Source: Nostoc sp. 'Peltigera membranacea cyanobiont' N6
GTDB taxonomy: Bacteria; Cyanobacteriota; Cyanobacteriia; Cyanobacteriales; Nostocaceae
Length of the DNA stretch: 64,000 bases
Assembly: GCF_002949735.1 (NCBI RefSeq)
Contig: NZ_CP026681.1
Location: 5,424,001 to 5,488,000, forward strand
Direction of reading: 5' to 3'
Position numbers and translations under genes: made by a program
The notes under the pieces: generated by a model
Told to the model about the DNA's origin: nothing
What the model saw: only the letters and a program-made list of their open reading frames with translations
The model's database searches: none
Shown: positions 9,405 through 18,378 of the stretch, piece after piece
How the letters are laid out: every line of letters starts with the position of its first letter
Numbering within the stretch: position 1 is the stretch's first letter

Positions 9405-9509
9405 TTAGAAAAAGTTCATTATTGTAATAATACTAACGCTGGTCAACATTATTAAAGCGCCCATAGTTATTGATTGTCCTAAAGAATTGGGCAATTGTGA
9501 ATTCTTCAT
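9405..9509 (-). CDS. 34-aa single-span membrane peptide, unknown
   Basis: A short ORF encodes MKNSQLPNSLG followed by a hydrophobic stretch (residues about 14-34) ending in NFF. An AAAGGA Shine-Dalgarno lies about 10 nt before the ATG, and an intrinsic terminator follows the stop on the same strand. RBS, ORF and terminator together argue for a real gene in the otherwise empty 9.12-9.84 kb interval. It resembles the size class of photosystem or cytochrome small subunits, but I cannot match it to any (not PetG, PetN, PsbX or Psb30 by eye). Confidence 0.6.
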   Translation of the reverse strand: MKNSQLPNSLGQSITMGALIMLTSVSIITIMNFF

Positions 9510-9838
9510 TTCAGTAAAATCCTTTTTGTTAATAGTCCCTTAACCATATCAAAATCAGTATAAATATCTATAAAAGCTCTGTAAAACTTAAAGTTCCGTA
9601 AAATTTCTTAGTAAATAATTTATTTATTGCTCGTGTATTCGTTTTGACTAAATAAAAATAGCACAACGCCCTCATCAGCACTGAAAACTCGGAACTGTTT
9701 TCCCCTTTCTCCATTCCCCATTCCCATAATGTAGTAATTTCCGAACAGAATAATTACCTTATATCCGAGCGGAATACGAGTCTTTTTGGGGTAAAATAAA
9801 ACTTAATCAAGGTAAAAATATTTGAACAGAAGATTATC

Positions 9839-10564
9839 ATGACAGTCTCCACGGCATCTATAAACCAAACGATCGCTTTTGACTTAGAAAAATTAAATGA
9901 GCAATTTGAAACTGCCACTCCCAAAGAAATACTGGCATGGTCTATAGAGAATATCCCAACGGGATTGGTGCAAACAAGCGCCTTTAACGTGGATGACATG
10001 ATAATTACCCATATTCTTTACAGTGAACTGAAGCATCCCGTTCCTGTAATTTTTCTCGACACCTTGCACCACTTCCCTGAAAGCCTAGAATTAGTAGCCA
10101 AAGCCATACAAATCTACAACCTGGATTTGCAAACTTTCAAAACTCCAGATGTAAATACCCGCGAAGCCTTTGAAGCCAAATACGGCGACAAACTCTGGGA
10201 CAAGGATATTGCCAAATTCCACCACATTACAAAAATTGAACCACTACTACGAGGTCTAGACGAACTCAACAGCGTCGCTTGGATCACAGGCCGCCGCCGC
10301 GATCAAGCAGTCACCCGTGCTAATATGCCCATATTTGAATTAGACGGAAAAGGACGGCTAAAAGTAAATCCCATAGCTACTTGGACACGCCAAGACAGCT
10401 GGGTTTACGTTGCTGAACATGGAGTCATCTATAACCCACTCCACGACCAAGGTTATCCCAGTATTGGCGACCAACCCATCACCACCAAAGTAGGTGAAGG
10501 CGAAGACGAACGCGCCGGACGCTGGCGGGGAAGTGATAAAACAGAATGTGGAATTCATATCTAG
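9839..10564 (+). CDS. cysH: phosphoadenylyl-sulfate (PAPS) reductase
   Basis: Reduces PAPS to sulfite with thioredoxin in assimilatory sulfate reduction. The 241-aa protein shows the PP-loop-like ATP-pyrophosphatase fold of the family, the ITGRRRDQ motif and the C-terminal catalytic KTECGIHI. No paired-cysteine Fe-S motif (CC...CxxC) is present, which places it with PAPS- rather than APS-reductases. Start ATG 9839. Two imperfect TTCCG-type half sites occur in the AT-rich leader, not assigned to a regulator. Confidence 0.95.
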   Translation: MTVSTASINQTIAFDLEKLNEQFETATPKEILAWSIENIPTGLVQTSAFNVDDMIITHILYSELKHPVPVIFLDTLHHFPESLELVAKAIQIYNLDLQTFKTPDVNTREAFEAKYGDKLWDKDIAKFHHITKIEPLLRGLDELNSVAWITGRRRDQAVTRANMPIFELDGKGRLKVNPIATWTRQDSWVYVAEHGVIYNPLHDQGYPSIGDQPITTKVGEGEDERAGRWRGSDKTECGIHI

Positions 10565-10598
10565 TCATTAGTCATTAGTCATTAGTCATTAGTATTAG
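10562..10598. repeat. STRR heptanucleotide array (AGTCATT)n
   Basis: Four consecutive TAGTCAT units plus a degenerate one immediately after the cysH stop codon. The same unit recurs in this window at 33795-33840, 51838-51917 and 54045-54088. Confidence 0.85.
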
Positions 10599-10631
10599 AC
10601 AAAGGACAAATGACTAAGGACGAAAGACAAA

Positions 10632-11885
10632 ATGATTAAAATCCTCCATCTTTCCGACATCCACATGGGAAGCGGCTTCTCCCACGGACGAATTAATCCT
10701 GCCACTGGATTAAATACACGACTGGAGGATTTTGTCAATACTTTGTCTATATGTATTGATCGAGCGCTAACTGATACTGTTGATATGGTGATATTTGGTG
10801 GCGATGCTTTCCCGGATGCGACACCACCGCCTTATGTACAACAAGCTTTTGCTAGCCAGTTTCGCCGTCTCATGGATGCCAATATTCCAACAGTGCTGTT
10901 GGTAGGCAACCATGACCAACATTCCCAAGGACAGGGAGGGGCGAGTTTAAATATTTACCGCACTTTGGGAGTGCCAGGGTTTGTTGTGGGTGATACATTA
11001 ACTACTCACTGCATCGAAACCCGCAATGGCAAAGTGCAAGTAATTACCCTCCCTTGGTTGACCCGTTCGACTCTGATGACTCGCCAAGAAACTGAAGGTT
11101 CATCTTTGGCAGAAGTCAACGAACTTTTAACCGAACGTCTGCGAGTTGTTATGGAAGGGGAAATTCGCCGTCTTGACCCTGATGTGCCAACTGTCCTTTT
11201 GGCTCACTTGATGGCTGACAATGCTAGCTTGGGGGCAGAACGATTTTTAGCAGTGGGTAAAGGCTTTACTCTACCCCTCTCTTTGCTAACGCGACCTTGT
11301 TTTGATTATGTAGCGTTGGGACACGTCCACCGCCACCAAAATCTGAATAAATCTAACAACCCGCCGGTGATTTATCCAGGGAGTATTGAGCGGGTAGATT
11401 TTAGTGAAGAAAAAGAAGATAAAGGCTATGTAATGCTGGAATTAGAGCGGGGGAAGGCTGAATGGGAATTTTGTCCCTTAACAGTTCGGACTTTCCGCAC
11501 CATTGAGGTGGATATCTCGAAAGCAGATGAGCCGCAAGCGGTGTTAATGAAAGCGATCGCTAAGTATGATATTCAAGATGCCGTAGTGCGACTAATTTAC
11601 AAACTCCGCTCCGAACAGATGGATTTGATTGACAGTTCCTCTCTACATACTGCTTTAAGTCCCGCTCACACCTACACAATTCAAGCAGAATTAGTCAGTC
11701 AATTAGCCAGGCCCCGGATTCCTGAATTGAGTGCAAGTAGCAGCATCGACCCAATGGAAGCCTTAAAAACTTACTTGAACAACCGCGAAGACCTCAAAGA
11801 CATAGCAGCATCAATGCTAGATGCTGCACATAAACTGCTAGCAGATGATGTGGAAGTCTGGCTAGAAACAGCAACTAGCGATTAG
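10632..11885 (+). CDS. sbcD: DNA repair exonuclease subunit SbcD-like metallophosphoesterase
   Basis: A 417-aa calcineurin-like phosphoesterase with the Mre11/SbcD motif order: LSDIHMGS, GGDAF, GNHDQ, an AHLMAD histidine and GHVHRHQ. This is the Mn-dependent nuclease half of the SbcCD double-strand-break and hairpin-processing complex. The C-terminal about 130 residues form the capping region. No sbcC follows; the partner ATPase must lie elsewhere. Start ATG 10632. Confidence 0.88.
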   Translation: MIKILHLSDIHMGSGFSHGRINPATGLNTRLEDFVNTLSICIDRALTDTVDMVIFGGDAFPDATPPPYVQQAFASQFRRLMDANIPTVLLVGNHDQHSQGQGGASLNIYRTLGVPGFVVGDTLTTHCIETRNGKVQVITLPWLTRSTLMTRQETEGSSLAEVNELLTERLRVVMEGEIRRLDPDVPTVLLAHLMADNASLGAERFLAVGKGFTLPLSLLTRPCFDYVALGHVHRHQNLNKSNNPPVIYPGSIERVDFSEEKEDKGYVMLELERGKAEWEFCPLTVRTFRTIEVDISKADEPQAVLMKAIAKYDIQDAVVRLIYKLRSEQMDLIDSSSLHTALSPAHTYTIQAELVSQLARPRIPELSASSSIDPMEALKTYLNNREDLKDIAASMLDAAHKLLADDVEVWLETATSD

Positions 11886-12284
11886 GATAGATGCCAACTA
11901 TATTTCAATACAGCCTATAGAGACACGAATTTTAGCGTCATCTAGAAAAACCCAACAAAAACCTAACCCCATTCCCACCTTGGGATGGAGAAATTTTAAA
12001 GTCTGTCTCCTAAAATGAGAGAGATTTAAAGAGAGGTTTTCCAGATAAACTAAATGGGGTTCTCCGATAATATACTAGAACCCTTTGATGAATTGTTCGA
12101 TACAGGTTAGGATAATCCATCAATTAGAGGAAAAACTTCAAGCCCGCTTAATTGGGCTGAAACACGAAAACCACCCAAATATAAATTTGGGCAGTTTTGA
12201 GAGGAGTTTGCTACTCTACTATCAATTGTTGTTTTTCTTCTAGCTAGAGGAAATTTTGGACTCAGTAAAAAAAGTTATCGAGCC
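11886..12284. other. intergenic region with a small hairpin
   Basis: No ORF is supported. CCCAAAT-ATA-AATTTGGG at 12174-12191 followed by CAGTTTT is a weak terminator-like hairpin. The stretch around 11950-12065 (CCTAACCCC... AGAGAGG) resembles a worn dispersed repeat. Confidence 0.4.
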
Positions 12285-12854
12285 TTGAATAAGCTACTCT
12301 TTCCAGGTAAATCTTTTCGTTTCATGGCTTTTGTTCTACCACTAATCATCTGGTGGGGATACAAAGAAGTACAAAGCCAATTTGTACAGCCGCAAGCAGT
12401 TGTAGTTTTGGGTGGTTCAACGAGACGTTTAGAGCGAGAAAAATTTACGGCTGAGTTTGTACGCCAGCATCCAAATATACCGATTTGGATTACTGGAGGC
12501 AGTCCACCTAGATTCACCCAACGAGTGTTTACCAAAGCTGGTGTCGATCCCAAACGTTTACACTTGGACTATGAAGCTGTAGATACAGTTACTAATTTTA
12601 CTACGTTAGTAGATGATTTGCAAGCTCGTGGCATCAAGAGCGTTTATTTGATTACTTCAGACTTCCACATGCGTCGGGCTTGTGTCATCGGCGAAATTAT
12701 TTTGGGTAGTCGAGGTATTTATTTACAACCAGTACCAGTTCCTTCAGAAAAACCGCCTGAGTCTATCGAAAAATCTATCCGTGATGGAGCTAGAGCAATA
12801 ATTTGGTTGGCAACTGGTTACACTGGTGTGGATGCAGCTAAAAATAAACGGTAA
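12285..12854 (+). CDS. YdcF/SanA-like DUF218 protein
   Basis: A 189-aa protein with one N-terminal hydrophobic segment (about residues 13-26) and a DUF218 domain: AVVVLGGS at the first strand, WITGG, then TVTNFTTL and LITSDFHMRRA. E. coli relatives (ElyC, SanA, YdcF) act in envelope integrity, but the reaction is not established. The start is uncertain: TTG 12285 is the longest, ATG 12324 would still keep most of the membrane segment, and neither has a good RBS. Confidence 0.8.
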   Translation: MNKLLFPGKSFRFMAFVLPLIIWWGYKEVQSQFVQPQAVVVLGGSTRRLEREKFTAEFVRQHPNIPIWITGGSPPRFTQRVFTKAGVDPKRLHLDYEAVDTVTNFTTLVDDLQARGIKSVYLITSDFHMRRACVIGEIILGSRGIYLQPVPVPSEKPPESIEKSIRDGARAIIWLATGYTGVDAAKNKR

Positions 12855-13191
12855 ATCATCAGTAGGAATTTGCACGCTCTTAACAGAACTCAAAATAGGC
12901 AAATTAAGACAATTAATGCCAATAATCGTGATACTAACTAAGGTAATAATAGACACATAGAACTACAATTATCGAAAAACTAGCGCAACATCAACCTTCA
13001 AACAACACAATACAAAAACCAGTTAACAATTTTGGCTCATTTGGTTGATTAGTAAATACTTTGCATCCGCCAAAATTTCAAGCTGCGGCTTGGGTAACTC
13101 GAATTTATCTGTGTAGTTCGGGAAAAAAAACGCACCAATTCCCTCCACAATTTGATACCCTAGCTTAAACAGATTTGAGAAAAGTTAAAGC
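12855..13191. other. intergenic region, nothing recognised
   Basis: AT-rich spacer upstream of guaB3. No ORF with an RBS, hairpin or known RNA was seen. It presumably carries the guaB3 promoter. Confidence 0.4.
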
Positions 13192-14355
13192 GTGGAAATT
13201 CAACTTGGGCGGGGAAAAACAGCTCGCAGAGCTTATGGAATAGATGAAATTGCTCTAGTCCCCGGTAACAGAACACTAGACCCCAGTTTGGCAGATACTA
13301 AGTGGCGTATTGGGAATATTGAGCGAGAAATTCCGATAATTGCCAGTGCTATGGATGGCGTAGTAGATGTTCGTATGGCTGTACGTTTGTCACAGTTAGG
13401 AGCATTAGGTGTCCTCAATTTAGAGGGGATTCACACTCGCTACGTTGACCCAGAGCCAATATTAGATCGGATTGCCTCTGGGGGGAAAGATGAATTTGTT
13501 GCCCTGATGCAAGAACTCTATGCCGAACCAATAAAGCCGGAATTAATTGAAAAACGTATTCAGGAAATTAAACAACAAGGTGGCATTGCTGCGGTAAGCG
13601 CAACTCCAGCCGGTGCAAGTAAATACGGCGAGGCGGTGGCAAAAGCTGGGGCAGATTTATTTTTTGTCCAAGCTACGGTAGTTTCTACTGCACATCTGTC
13701 ACCAGAATCTGTAGTACCACTTGATTTAGCAGAATTTTGTCGTTCTATGCCCATCCCTGTGGTGTTAGGGAATTGCGTGACTTACGAAGTGACGTTGAAT
13801 TTGTTGAAAGCTGGGGCGGCTGGCGTACTAGTGGGAATTGGCCCTGGTGCTGCTTGTACATCCCGTGGGGTTTTGGGTGTGGGTGTGCCACAAGCAACTG
13901 CGATCGCAGATTGTGCAGCCGCACGAGATGATTACTACAACGAAACTGGTAACTATATCCCCATTATTGCTGATGGCGGTTTAATCACTGGTGGCGACAT
14001 TTGTAAATGCATCGCCTGCGGTGCTGATGGTGTGATGATTGGTTCTCCCTTTGCCAGAGCCGCAGAAGCCCCAGGACGAGGCTATCATTGGGGTATGGCG
14101 ACTCCCAGCCCAGTCTTGCCCCGTGGCACCCGCATTCGCGTTGCCACCACTGGCAGCCTAGAGCAAATACTCATTGGCCCAGCAGCGCTAGATGATGGCA
14201 CTCACAATCTTTTAGGAGCCTTAAAGACGAGTATGGGCACTTTAGGAGCCAAAAATATTAAAGAAATGCAGCAAGTGGAAGTTGTGATTGCCCCTTCCCT
14301 ATTAACCGAAGGTAAAGTTTACCAAAAAGCTCAACAATTAGGTATGGGGAAATAA
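13192..14355 (+). CDS. guaB3: GuaB3-family IMP dehydrogenase
   Basis: A 387-aa TIM-barrel enzyme of the IMPDH/GMPR superfamily. The catalytic loop is GPGAACTSRGVLG, with Cys in the IMPDH position. IADGG and the phosphate-binding GADGVMIGSPFA follow. No CBS pair interrupts the barrel, and the length fits GuaB3, the cyanobacterial/actinobacterial branch. Work on Synechocystis GuaB3 reported IMP dehydrogenase activity. Start is GTG 13192. It lies upstream of yfr1 and trxA, a synteny known from other cyanobacteria. Confidence 0.93.
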   Translation: MEIQLGRGKTARRAYGIDEIALVPGNRTLDPSLADTKWRIGNIEREIPIIASAMDGVVDVRMAVRLSQLGALGVLNLEGIHTRYVDPEPILDRIASGGKDEFVALMQELYAEPIKPELIEKRIQEIKQQGGIAAVSATPAGASKYGEAVAKAGADLFFVQATVVSTAHLSPESVVPLDLAEFCRSMPIPVVLGNCVTYEVTLNLLKAGAAGVLVGIGPGAACTSRGVLGVGVPQATAIADCAAARDDYYNETGNYIPIIADGGLITGGDICKCIACGADGVMIGSPFARAAEAPGRGYHWGMATPSPVLPRGTRIRVATTGSLEQILIGPAALDDGTHNLLGALKTSMGTLGAKNIKEMQQVEVVIAPSLLTEGKVYQKAQQLGMGK

Positions 14356-14396
14356 GGGGATTAGGGACTGGGGACTAGGGATTAGGGGCTGAGTAC
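14356..14396. repeat. STRR-type GGGGATTA/GGGACT repeats
   Basis: Degenerate heptanucleotides directly downstream of the guaB3 stop codon. Confidence 0.75.
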
Positions 14397-14427
14397 CAGA
14401 CAAGAGGTTTAACCAGTACCCAACAAA

Positions 14428-14460
14428 TTTTTCCAGCGCCCTAAACAATTGCTGGAAAAA
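14428..14460. terminator. 10-bp inverted repeat after guaB3
   Basis: TTTTTCCAGC (14428-14437) pairs perfectly with GCTGGAAAAA (14451-14460). It lies between guaB3 and the yfr1 promoter and could end guaB3 transcription, although the 3' arm is followed by TCC rather than a T-run. Confidence 0.5.
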
Positions 14461-14488
14461 TCCTATATGTCGCCTACAATAGAGATAG

Positions 14489-14560
14489 CGGAGACGAATG
14501 TTTCCGTTCACTCCTCACACCACACTCCGCCCGGACTACTGTTCGGGCGGTTCCTTATGT
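14489..14560 (+). ncRNA. yfr1: Yfr1 small regulatory RNA
   Basis: The invariant Yfr1 core ACTCCTCACAC lies at 14510-14520, unpaired between two hairpins. The 5' hairpin is CGGAGAC-GAAT-GTTTCCG (14489-14506); the 3' hairpin is CCGCCCG (14527-14533) with CGGGCGG (14544-14550), followed by a T-rich end that acts as terminator. TACAAT at 14475-14480 is a fitting -10 box. Yfr1 is an abundant cyanobacterial trans-acting RNA that base-pairs through the core with target mRNAs, such as porin-type outer-membrane protein mRNAs in Prochlorococcus. Its place between guaB and trxA matches known synteny. Exact ends are estimated. Confidence 0.93.
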
Positions 14561-14677
14561 TTGTAAATAAAATAAGAGAGCTTCTTTGCAAATGTACATC
14601 CTCGCATTCCCAAGCTAAGGTTTTTGCTATGGTAGAATTTTCACCAAGCTCAGATATTATTGGCGAAGGTTTTAGGC

Positions 14678-15001
14678 ATGTCAACAGCCGCACAAGTTAC
14701 CGACTCTAGTTTCAAGCAAGAAGTACTCGACAGCGATGTACCCGTTTTAGTTGACTTTTGGGCACCCTGGTGCGGACCATGCCGTATGGTAGCTCCTGTT
14801 GTTGAGGAAATCAAACTACAGTACGAAGGTCAAATTAAGGTCGTCAAAGTCAACACGGATGAAAATCCTCAAGTTGCTAGTCAATACGGCATTCGCAGTA
14901 TTCCCACATTAATGATTTTTAAAGATGGACAAAAAGTAGATATGGTGGTGGGCGCTGTACCTAAAAGTACATTAGCTTCCACTCTCGAAAAGTATCTTTG
15001 A
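14678..15001 (+). CDS. trxA: thioredoxin
   Basis: A 107-aa thioredoxin with the canonical redox site WCGPC within FWAPWCGPCRMVAP, the cis-proline segment RSIPT and the usual fold length. It reduces disulfides in enzymes such as PAPS reductase. I chose ATG 14678 (MSTAAQVTD), preceded by GAAGG at a suitable distance, over a TTG 18 nt upstream. It lies downstream of yfr1 and ends before a strong hairpin. Confidence 0.96.
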   Translation: MSTAAQVTDSSFKQEVLDSDVPVLVDFWAPWCGPCRMVAPVVEEIKLQYEGQIKVVKVNTDENPQVASQYGIRSIPTLMIFKDGQKVDMVVGAVPKSTLASTLEKYL

Positions 15002-15067
15002 AACTCAATCGGTTCACAAAATCCTCTTGAGTTATCGATGTTGTTCTCACTTTAGGTTAATTTTTAT

Positions 15068-15112
15068 AAACAAGTTTGAGAGACGGGAAATTCGTGCCTC
15101 TCAAACTTGTTT
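15068..15112 (+). terminator. 15-bp hairpin, trxA terminator
   Basis: AAACAAGTTTGAGAG (15068-15082) and CTCTCAAACTTGTTT (15098-15112) pair perfectly over a 15-nt loop, ending in TTT. It is about 65 nt past the trxA stop. Confidence 0.75.
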
Positions 15113-15576
15113 ACATTTGTATACAGTTTCTGATTCTAAATATTCTTAGGAGCTTTCTGCCTCAAAAACAACTCTTTAAATTCCCGCACTACTAATTTCT
15201 AGCGCACATAGCAAAAGAACTGCGATCGCAACATCATTGCTTTATCTATAACTTTATTTGTTCGATCGGGCATCATGCTCTTACTAAATCAATCGGTCTA
15301 TTGCTCATAGCATCTGCCAAGACAAACACAGCAATCAATGTTTGAATGAGAATAGAAATATCCACAGCAGACAGCTTTGATCGGGGTGCGATCGCAACCT
15401 AATCTCAATCTGACTCAGGTTGCTAGAACTTAGAGGAAGATTAAAATCAGCAATTAAATCAAGTCGATTCAAGAAAATCTTGGCTGAGTTATTTCTAATT
15501 AAGTTCCATAGATGTTGAAGTAGCGATATATTTTGATAATCTATCTTCCATAAATCAACTGTTCGTTGTTGAATCT
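15113..15576. other. intergenic region, nothing recognised
   Basis: Spacer with two HIP1-type GCGATCGC sites. No ORF, RNA or repeat could be supported. Confidence 0.4.
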
Positions 15577-16389
15577 ATGAAGTCTTATTTAGCCGCCGCT
15601 ATTCAATTGACAAGTGTGCCCGATCTACACAAAAATTTGGCTCAGGCAGAAGAATTAATAGAGCTTGCCGTGCGTCAAGGTGCTGAATTGGTAGGCTTGC
15701 CAGAAAACTTTTCCTATATGGGAGAAGAAAAAGATAAACTCGCGCAAGGTGATGCGATCGCTCTTGAAAGTGAAAAATTTCTCAAAAAAATGGCTCAACG
15801 CTTTCAAGTTACGATCTTGGGCGGCAGCTTTCCACTTCCCGTAGACAATACAGGCAAAGTTTATAACACCACTCTACTTATCGATCCCAGCGGCCAAGAA
15901 CTTGCCCGCTACTACAAAGTACATTTATTTGATGTTGATGTCCCTGACGGCAACACCTATCGGGAATCCAGCACTGTTGTGGCTGGTACACAACTACCCC
16001 CCGTCCATTTCTCAGAAAAACTGGGTAATTTAGGGCTTTCTATTTGTTATGATGTCCGCTTCCCTGAACTGTACCGTCATCTGGCAGAAAAAGGAGCCGA
16101 TGTTATCTTTATTCCCGCCGCCTTTACCGCCTTTACTGGCAAAGATCACTGGCAAGTACTACTACAAGCCAGAGCCATCGAAAATACCGCCTACGTCATT
16201 GCTCCTGCCCAAACAGGGAACAACTACGCCCGTCGTTTAACTCACGGACACGCCGTTATTATTGACCCCTGGGGCGTAATTTTAGCCGATGCTGGAGAAA
16301 AACCGGGAATTGCGATCGCTGAAATCAAGCCCACTAGACTCGAACAAGTCCGCCGTCAAATGCCCTCTTTACAACATCGGGTGTTCTAG
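15577..16389 (+). CDS. nitrilase-superfamily carbon-nitrogen hydrolase (Nit1/Nit2-like)
   Basis: A 270-aa amidase of the CN-hydrolase fold. The Glu-Lys-Cys triad is visible: E43 in LPEN, K114 in YYKVHLFD and C157 in SICYDVRFPEL. The YKVHLFDVDVP and CYDVRFPELYR segments match the Nit1/Nit2 branch (deaminated-glutathione or omega-amidase) rather than true nitrilases. The likely role is repair of transaminated glutathione/glutamine by-products. The exact substrate is inferred from subfamily resemblance. Confidence 0.88.
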   Translation: MKSYLAAAIQLTSVPDLHKNLAQAEELIELAVRQGAELVGLPENFSYMGEEKDKLAQGDAIALESEKFLKKMAQRFQVTILGGSFPLPVDNTGKVYNTTLLIDPSGQELARYYKVHLFDVDVPDGNTYRESSTVVAGTQLPPVHFSEKLGNLGLSICYDVRFPELYRHLAEKGADVIFIPAAFTAFTGKDHWQVLLQARAIENTAYVIAPAQTGNNYARRLTHGHAVIIDPWGVILADAGEKPGIAIAEIKPTRLEQVRRQMPSLQHRVF

Positions 16390-16482
16390 GGATTGGGGGA
16401 AGAGGTAGAGGGGCAGGGGAAGCAGGGGAAGCAGGGGAAGCAGGGGGAGCAGGGGGAGCAGGGGGAGCAGGGGAAGAAAGAA
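16390..16482. repeat. purine-rich 9-nt tandem repeat (GGGGAAGCA)n
   Basis: About eight GGGGAAGCA / GGGGGAGCA units follow the CN-hydrolase stop. The complementary CCCCCTGCT pattern occurs inside the TrpE/PabB-family gene at 62466-62573. Confidence 0.8.
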
Positions 16483-16530
16483 TAACTAATGCCTAATGCC
16501 CAATGCCCTATTTCCCTTATGAATAAAACA

Positions 16531-16554
16531 AAAAACCGGGTATTTACCCGGTTT
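16531..16554 (-). terminator. fba intrinsic terminator
   Basis: AAACCGGGT / ACCCGGTTT stem with a 4-nt loop. On the minus strand it is followed by a TTTTT tract, about 70 nt beyond the aldolase stop. Confidence 0.8.
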
Positions 16555-16625
16555 CTGACAACATTAAAATACTAAGTTTTTTAGGGGCATAGTGCTGCTA
16601 TGCTCCCATTTGCTTGTTGTCAAAA

Positions 16626-17705
16626 TTAAACTTTAGCAGCAGCTTTGGTGACAACGTTGAGTTCACCTTTAGCATACTTAGCAGCAAAATCTTCCAAAGA
16701 AATTTGCTTAATCTTGCTGGCGTTGCCAGCTGTACCAAATTGCTGATAGCGTTCAGCACAAACCTTCTGCATGTATGTAATAGAAGGCTTGAGGAAGTGA
16801 CGGGGGTCAAACTCCTCTGGTTTTTTAGCCAAAGCTTCACGGACAGCAGCAGTAATAGCCAAACGGTTATCGGTGTCGATGTTTACTTTACGTACACCAC
16901 TCTTGATGCCTTTTTGGATTTCTTCTACAGGTACACCGTAGGTTTCAGGAATTGCACCACCATATTGGTTAATCAGTGCAAGCAAATCTTCAGGTACAGA
17001 AGATGAACCGTGCATTACCAAGTGGGTGTTAGGCAAACGACGGTGAATTTCTTCAATGCGGCTGATGGCCAAAATTTCACCAGTCGGCTTGCGGGTAAAC
17101 TTGTAAGCACCGTGGCTTGTGCCAATGGCAACAGCCAAAGCATCTACTTGGGTTGCTTCTACGAAGTCAACAGCTTCATCGGGGTCGGTTAGCAGTTGTG
17201 AGTGGTCGAGTGTACCTTCAAAGCCGTGACCATCTTCAGCTTCACCAGCACCAGTTTCTAGAGAACCCAAACAACCGAGTTCACCTTCAACGCTGACACC
17301 CAAAGCATGAGCTACGTTTACAACTTCACGGGTAACATTAACGTTGTACTCGAAGCTAGCGGGAGTTTTCGCATCAGCTTCTAAAGAACCATCCATCATT
17401 ACGCTGGTGAAGTTGTTCTTCATTGCTGAGTAGCAAGTAGAAGGCGCATTACCATGATCTTGGTGCATGACAATGGGAATCTGAGGATAGGTTTCTACTG
17501 CTGCCAAAATCAGGTGTCGTAGAAAGTTTTCTCCTGCATAATTACGAGCGCCACGAGAAGCCTGTAAAATTACAGGGCTATCTGTCTCGACAGCAGCCTT
17601 CATGATTGCCTGAATCTGCTCCAAATTGTTAACGTTAAAAGCTGGGATGCCGTAACCGTTTTCAGCTGCGTGATCCAACAGCAGCCGCAGTGGTACAAGC
17701 GCCAT
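16626..17705 (-). CDS. fbaA: class II fructose-bisphosphate aldolase
   Basis: Cleaves fructose-1,6-bisphosphate (and sedoheptulose bisphosphate) in the Calvin cycle and glycolysis. The 359-aa protein shows zinc-ligand and active-site motifs of class IIA/B cyanobacterial aldolases: VMHQDHGN with the metal His and catalytic Asp, SVEGELGCLG, GTSHGAYK, VMHGSSS and KVNIDTDNR. The ATG at 17705 has a perfect AGGAGG about 8 nt upstream. It is monocistronic with its own terminator. Confidence 0.97.
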   Translation of the reverse strand: MALVPLRLLLDHAAENGYGIPAFNVNNLEQIQAIMKAAVETDSPVILQASRGARNYAGENFLRHLILAAVETYPQIPIVMHQDHGNAPSTCYSAMKNNFTSVMMDGSLEADAKTPASFEYNVNVTREVVNVAHALGVSVEGELGCLGSLETGAGEAEDGHGFEGTLDHSQLLTDPDEAVDFVEATQVDALAVAIGTSHGAYKFTRKPTGEILAISRIEEIHRRLPNTHLVMHGSSSVPEDLLALINQYGGAIPETYGVPVEEIQKGIKSGVRKVNIDTDNRLAITAAVREALAKKPEEFDPRHFLKPSITYMQKVCAERYQQFGTAGNASKIKQISLEDFAAKYAKGELNVVTKAAAKV

Positions 17706-18068
17706 AGATAGTCCTCCTAATGTGGTTGTCAGCTAGTCGGTCTGAGAAAAGCGTAACTATTACGCTAAATCTTAAGAGTTTTTTCAACTTATAGGAAATT
17801 ATAACTAGTGTCGTGTATCTATGTTGAAAAAGTTTACGCCATCGTTACTATAAAATATGTTCTATACTCCTGCACTATGCGCCATATTTTCTCTGTGTCG
17901 CTGTACATTTAGTTACCCTACAGATAGTAGCTCTGGTAGCCCAGTATCCAAAATGCTCATCTCGAAGCGATCGCTTCAACTTAAACACACTAACTTATGA
18001 CAAATGCTATCAGGGTGTTTTTCCCTAACTATTGCATTCGGGATGAAACTATGCATAATTCACAGAAA

Positions 18069-18101
18069 TTAACGTGAGTGTCCGTTGGACACTCACGTTA
18101 A
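18069..18101. repeat. 15-bp perfect inverted repeat
   Basis: TTAACGTGAGTGTCC, 3-nt loop, exact reverse complement. Part of a repeat-rich spacer between fba and the TetR gene. Confidence 0.75.
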
Positions 18102-18103
18102 AT

Positions 18104-18193
18104 ATAGCGTAGCTTGCTTCCGCGTTCGCGTAGCGTCCCGTAGGGAAGTAGTAACAGACTTGTACTGAGCGCAGTCGAAGTACAAGTCTGTTA
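18104..18193. repeat. Nostoc-type dispersed repeats with a 15-bp palindrome
   Basis: A GCGTAGCTTGCTTCC / CGTAGCGTCCCGTAGGGAAG block is followed by TAACAGACTTGTACT (18152-18166) pairing with 18179-18193 around a GAGCGCAGTCGA loop. GCGTAGCTTGCTTC recurs at 32372-32385. Confidence 0.7.
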
Positions 18194-18342
18194 AGCTAAT
18201 CGTCCTTTAAATTGCACTATTTTCATAGTAATAAAAGCTGCAAATCCTCTCCCTTGTCCCCTGCGTCCCTGCGGTCTCAATCTGCAAATTAAATGCTTAA
18301 CAACTTACCACCGCAGGTATCGCTATCATCAAAATTATTCAC

Positions 18343-18371
18343 TGGACAATAACCGAATGTTCGTTTATTAT
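18343..18371 (+). promoter_or_regulatory. tetR promoter with operator O1 in the spacer
   Basis: TGGACA (18343-18348), 17-nt spacer, TATTAT (18366-18371). The imperfect dyad AACCGAATGTTCGTTTA (18351-18367) fills the spacer and matches, in inverted orientation, operator O2 at 18972-18988. Autorepression is the simple reading. Confidence 0.7.
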
Positions 18372-18378
18372 AGAATCT

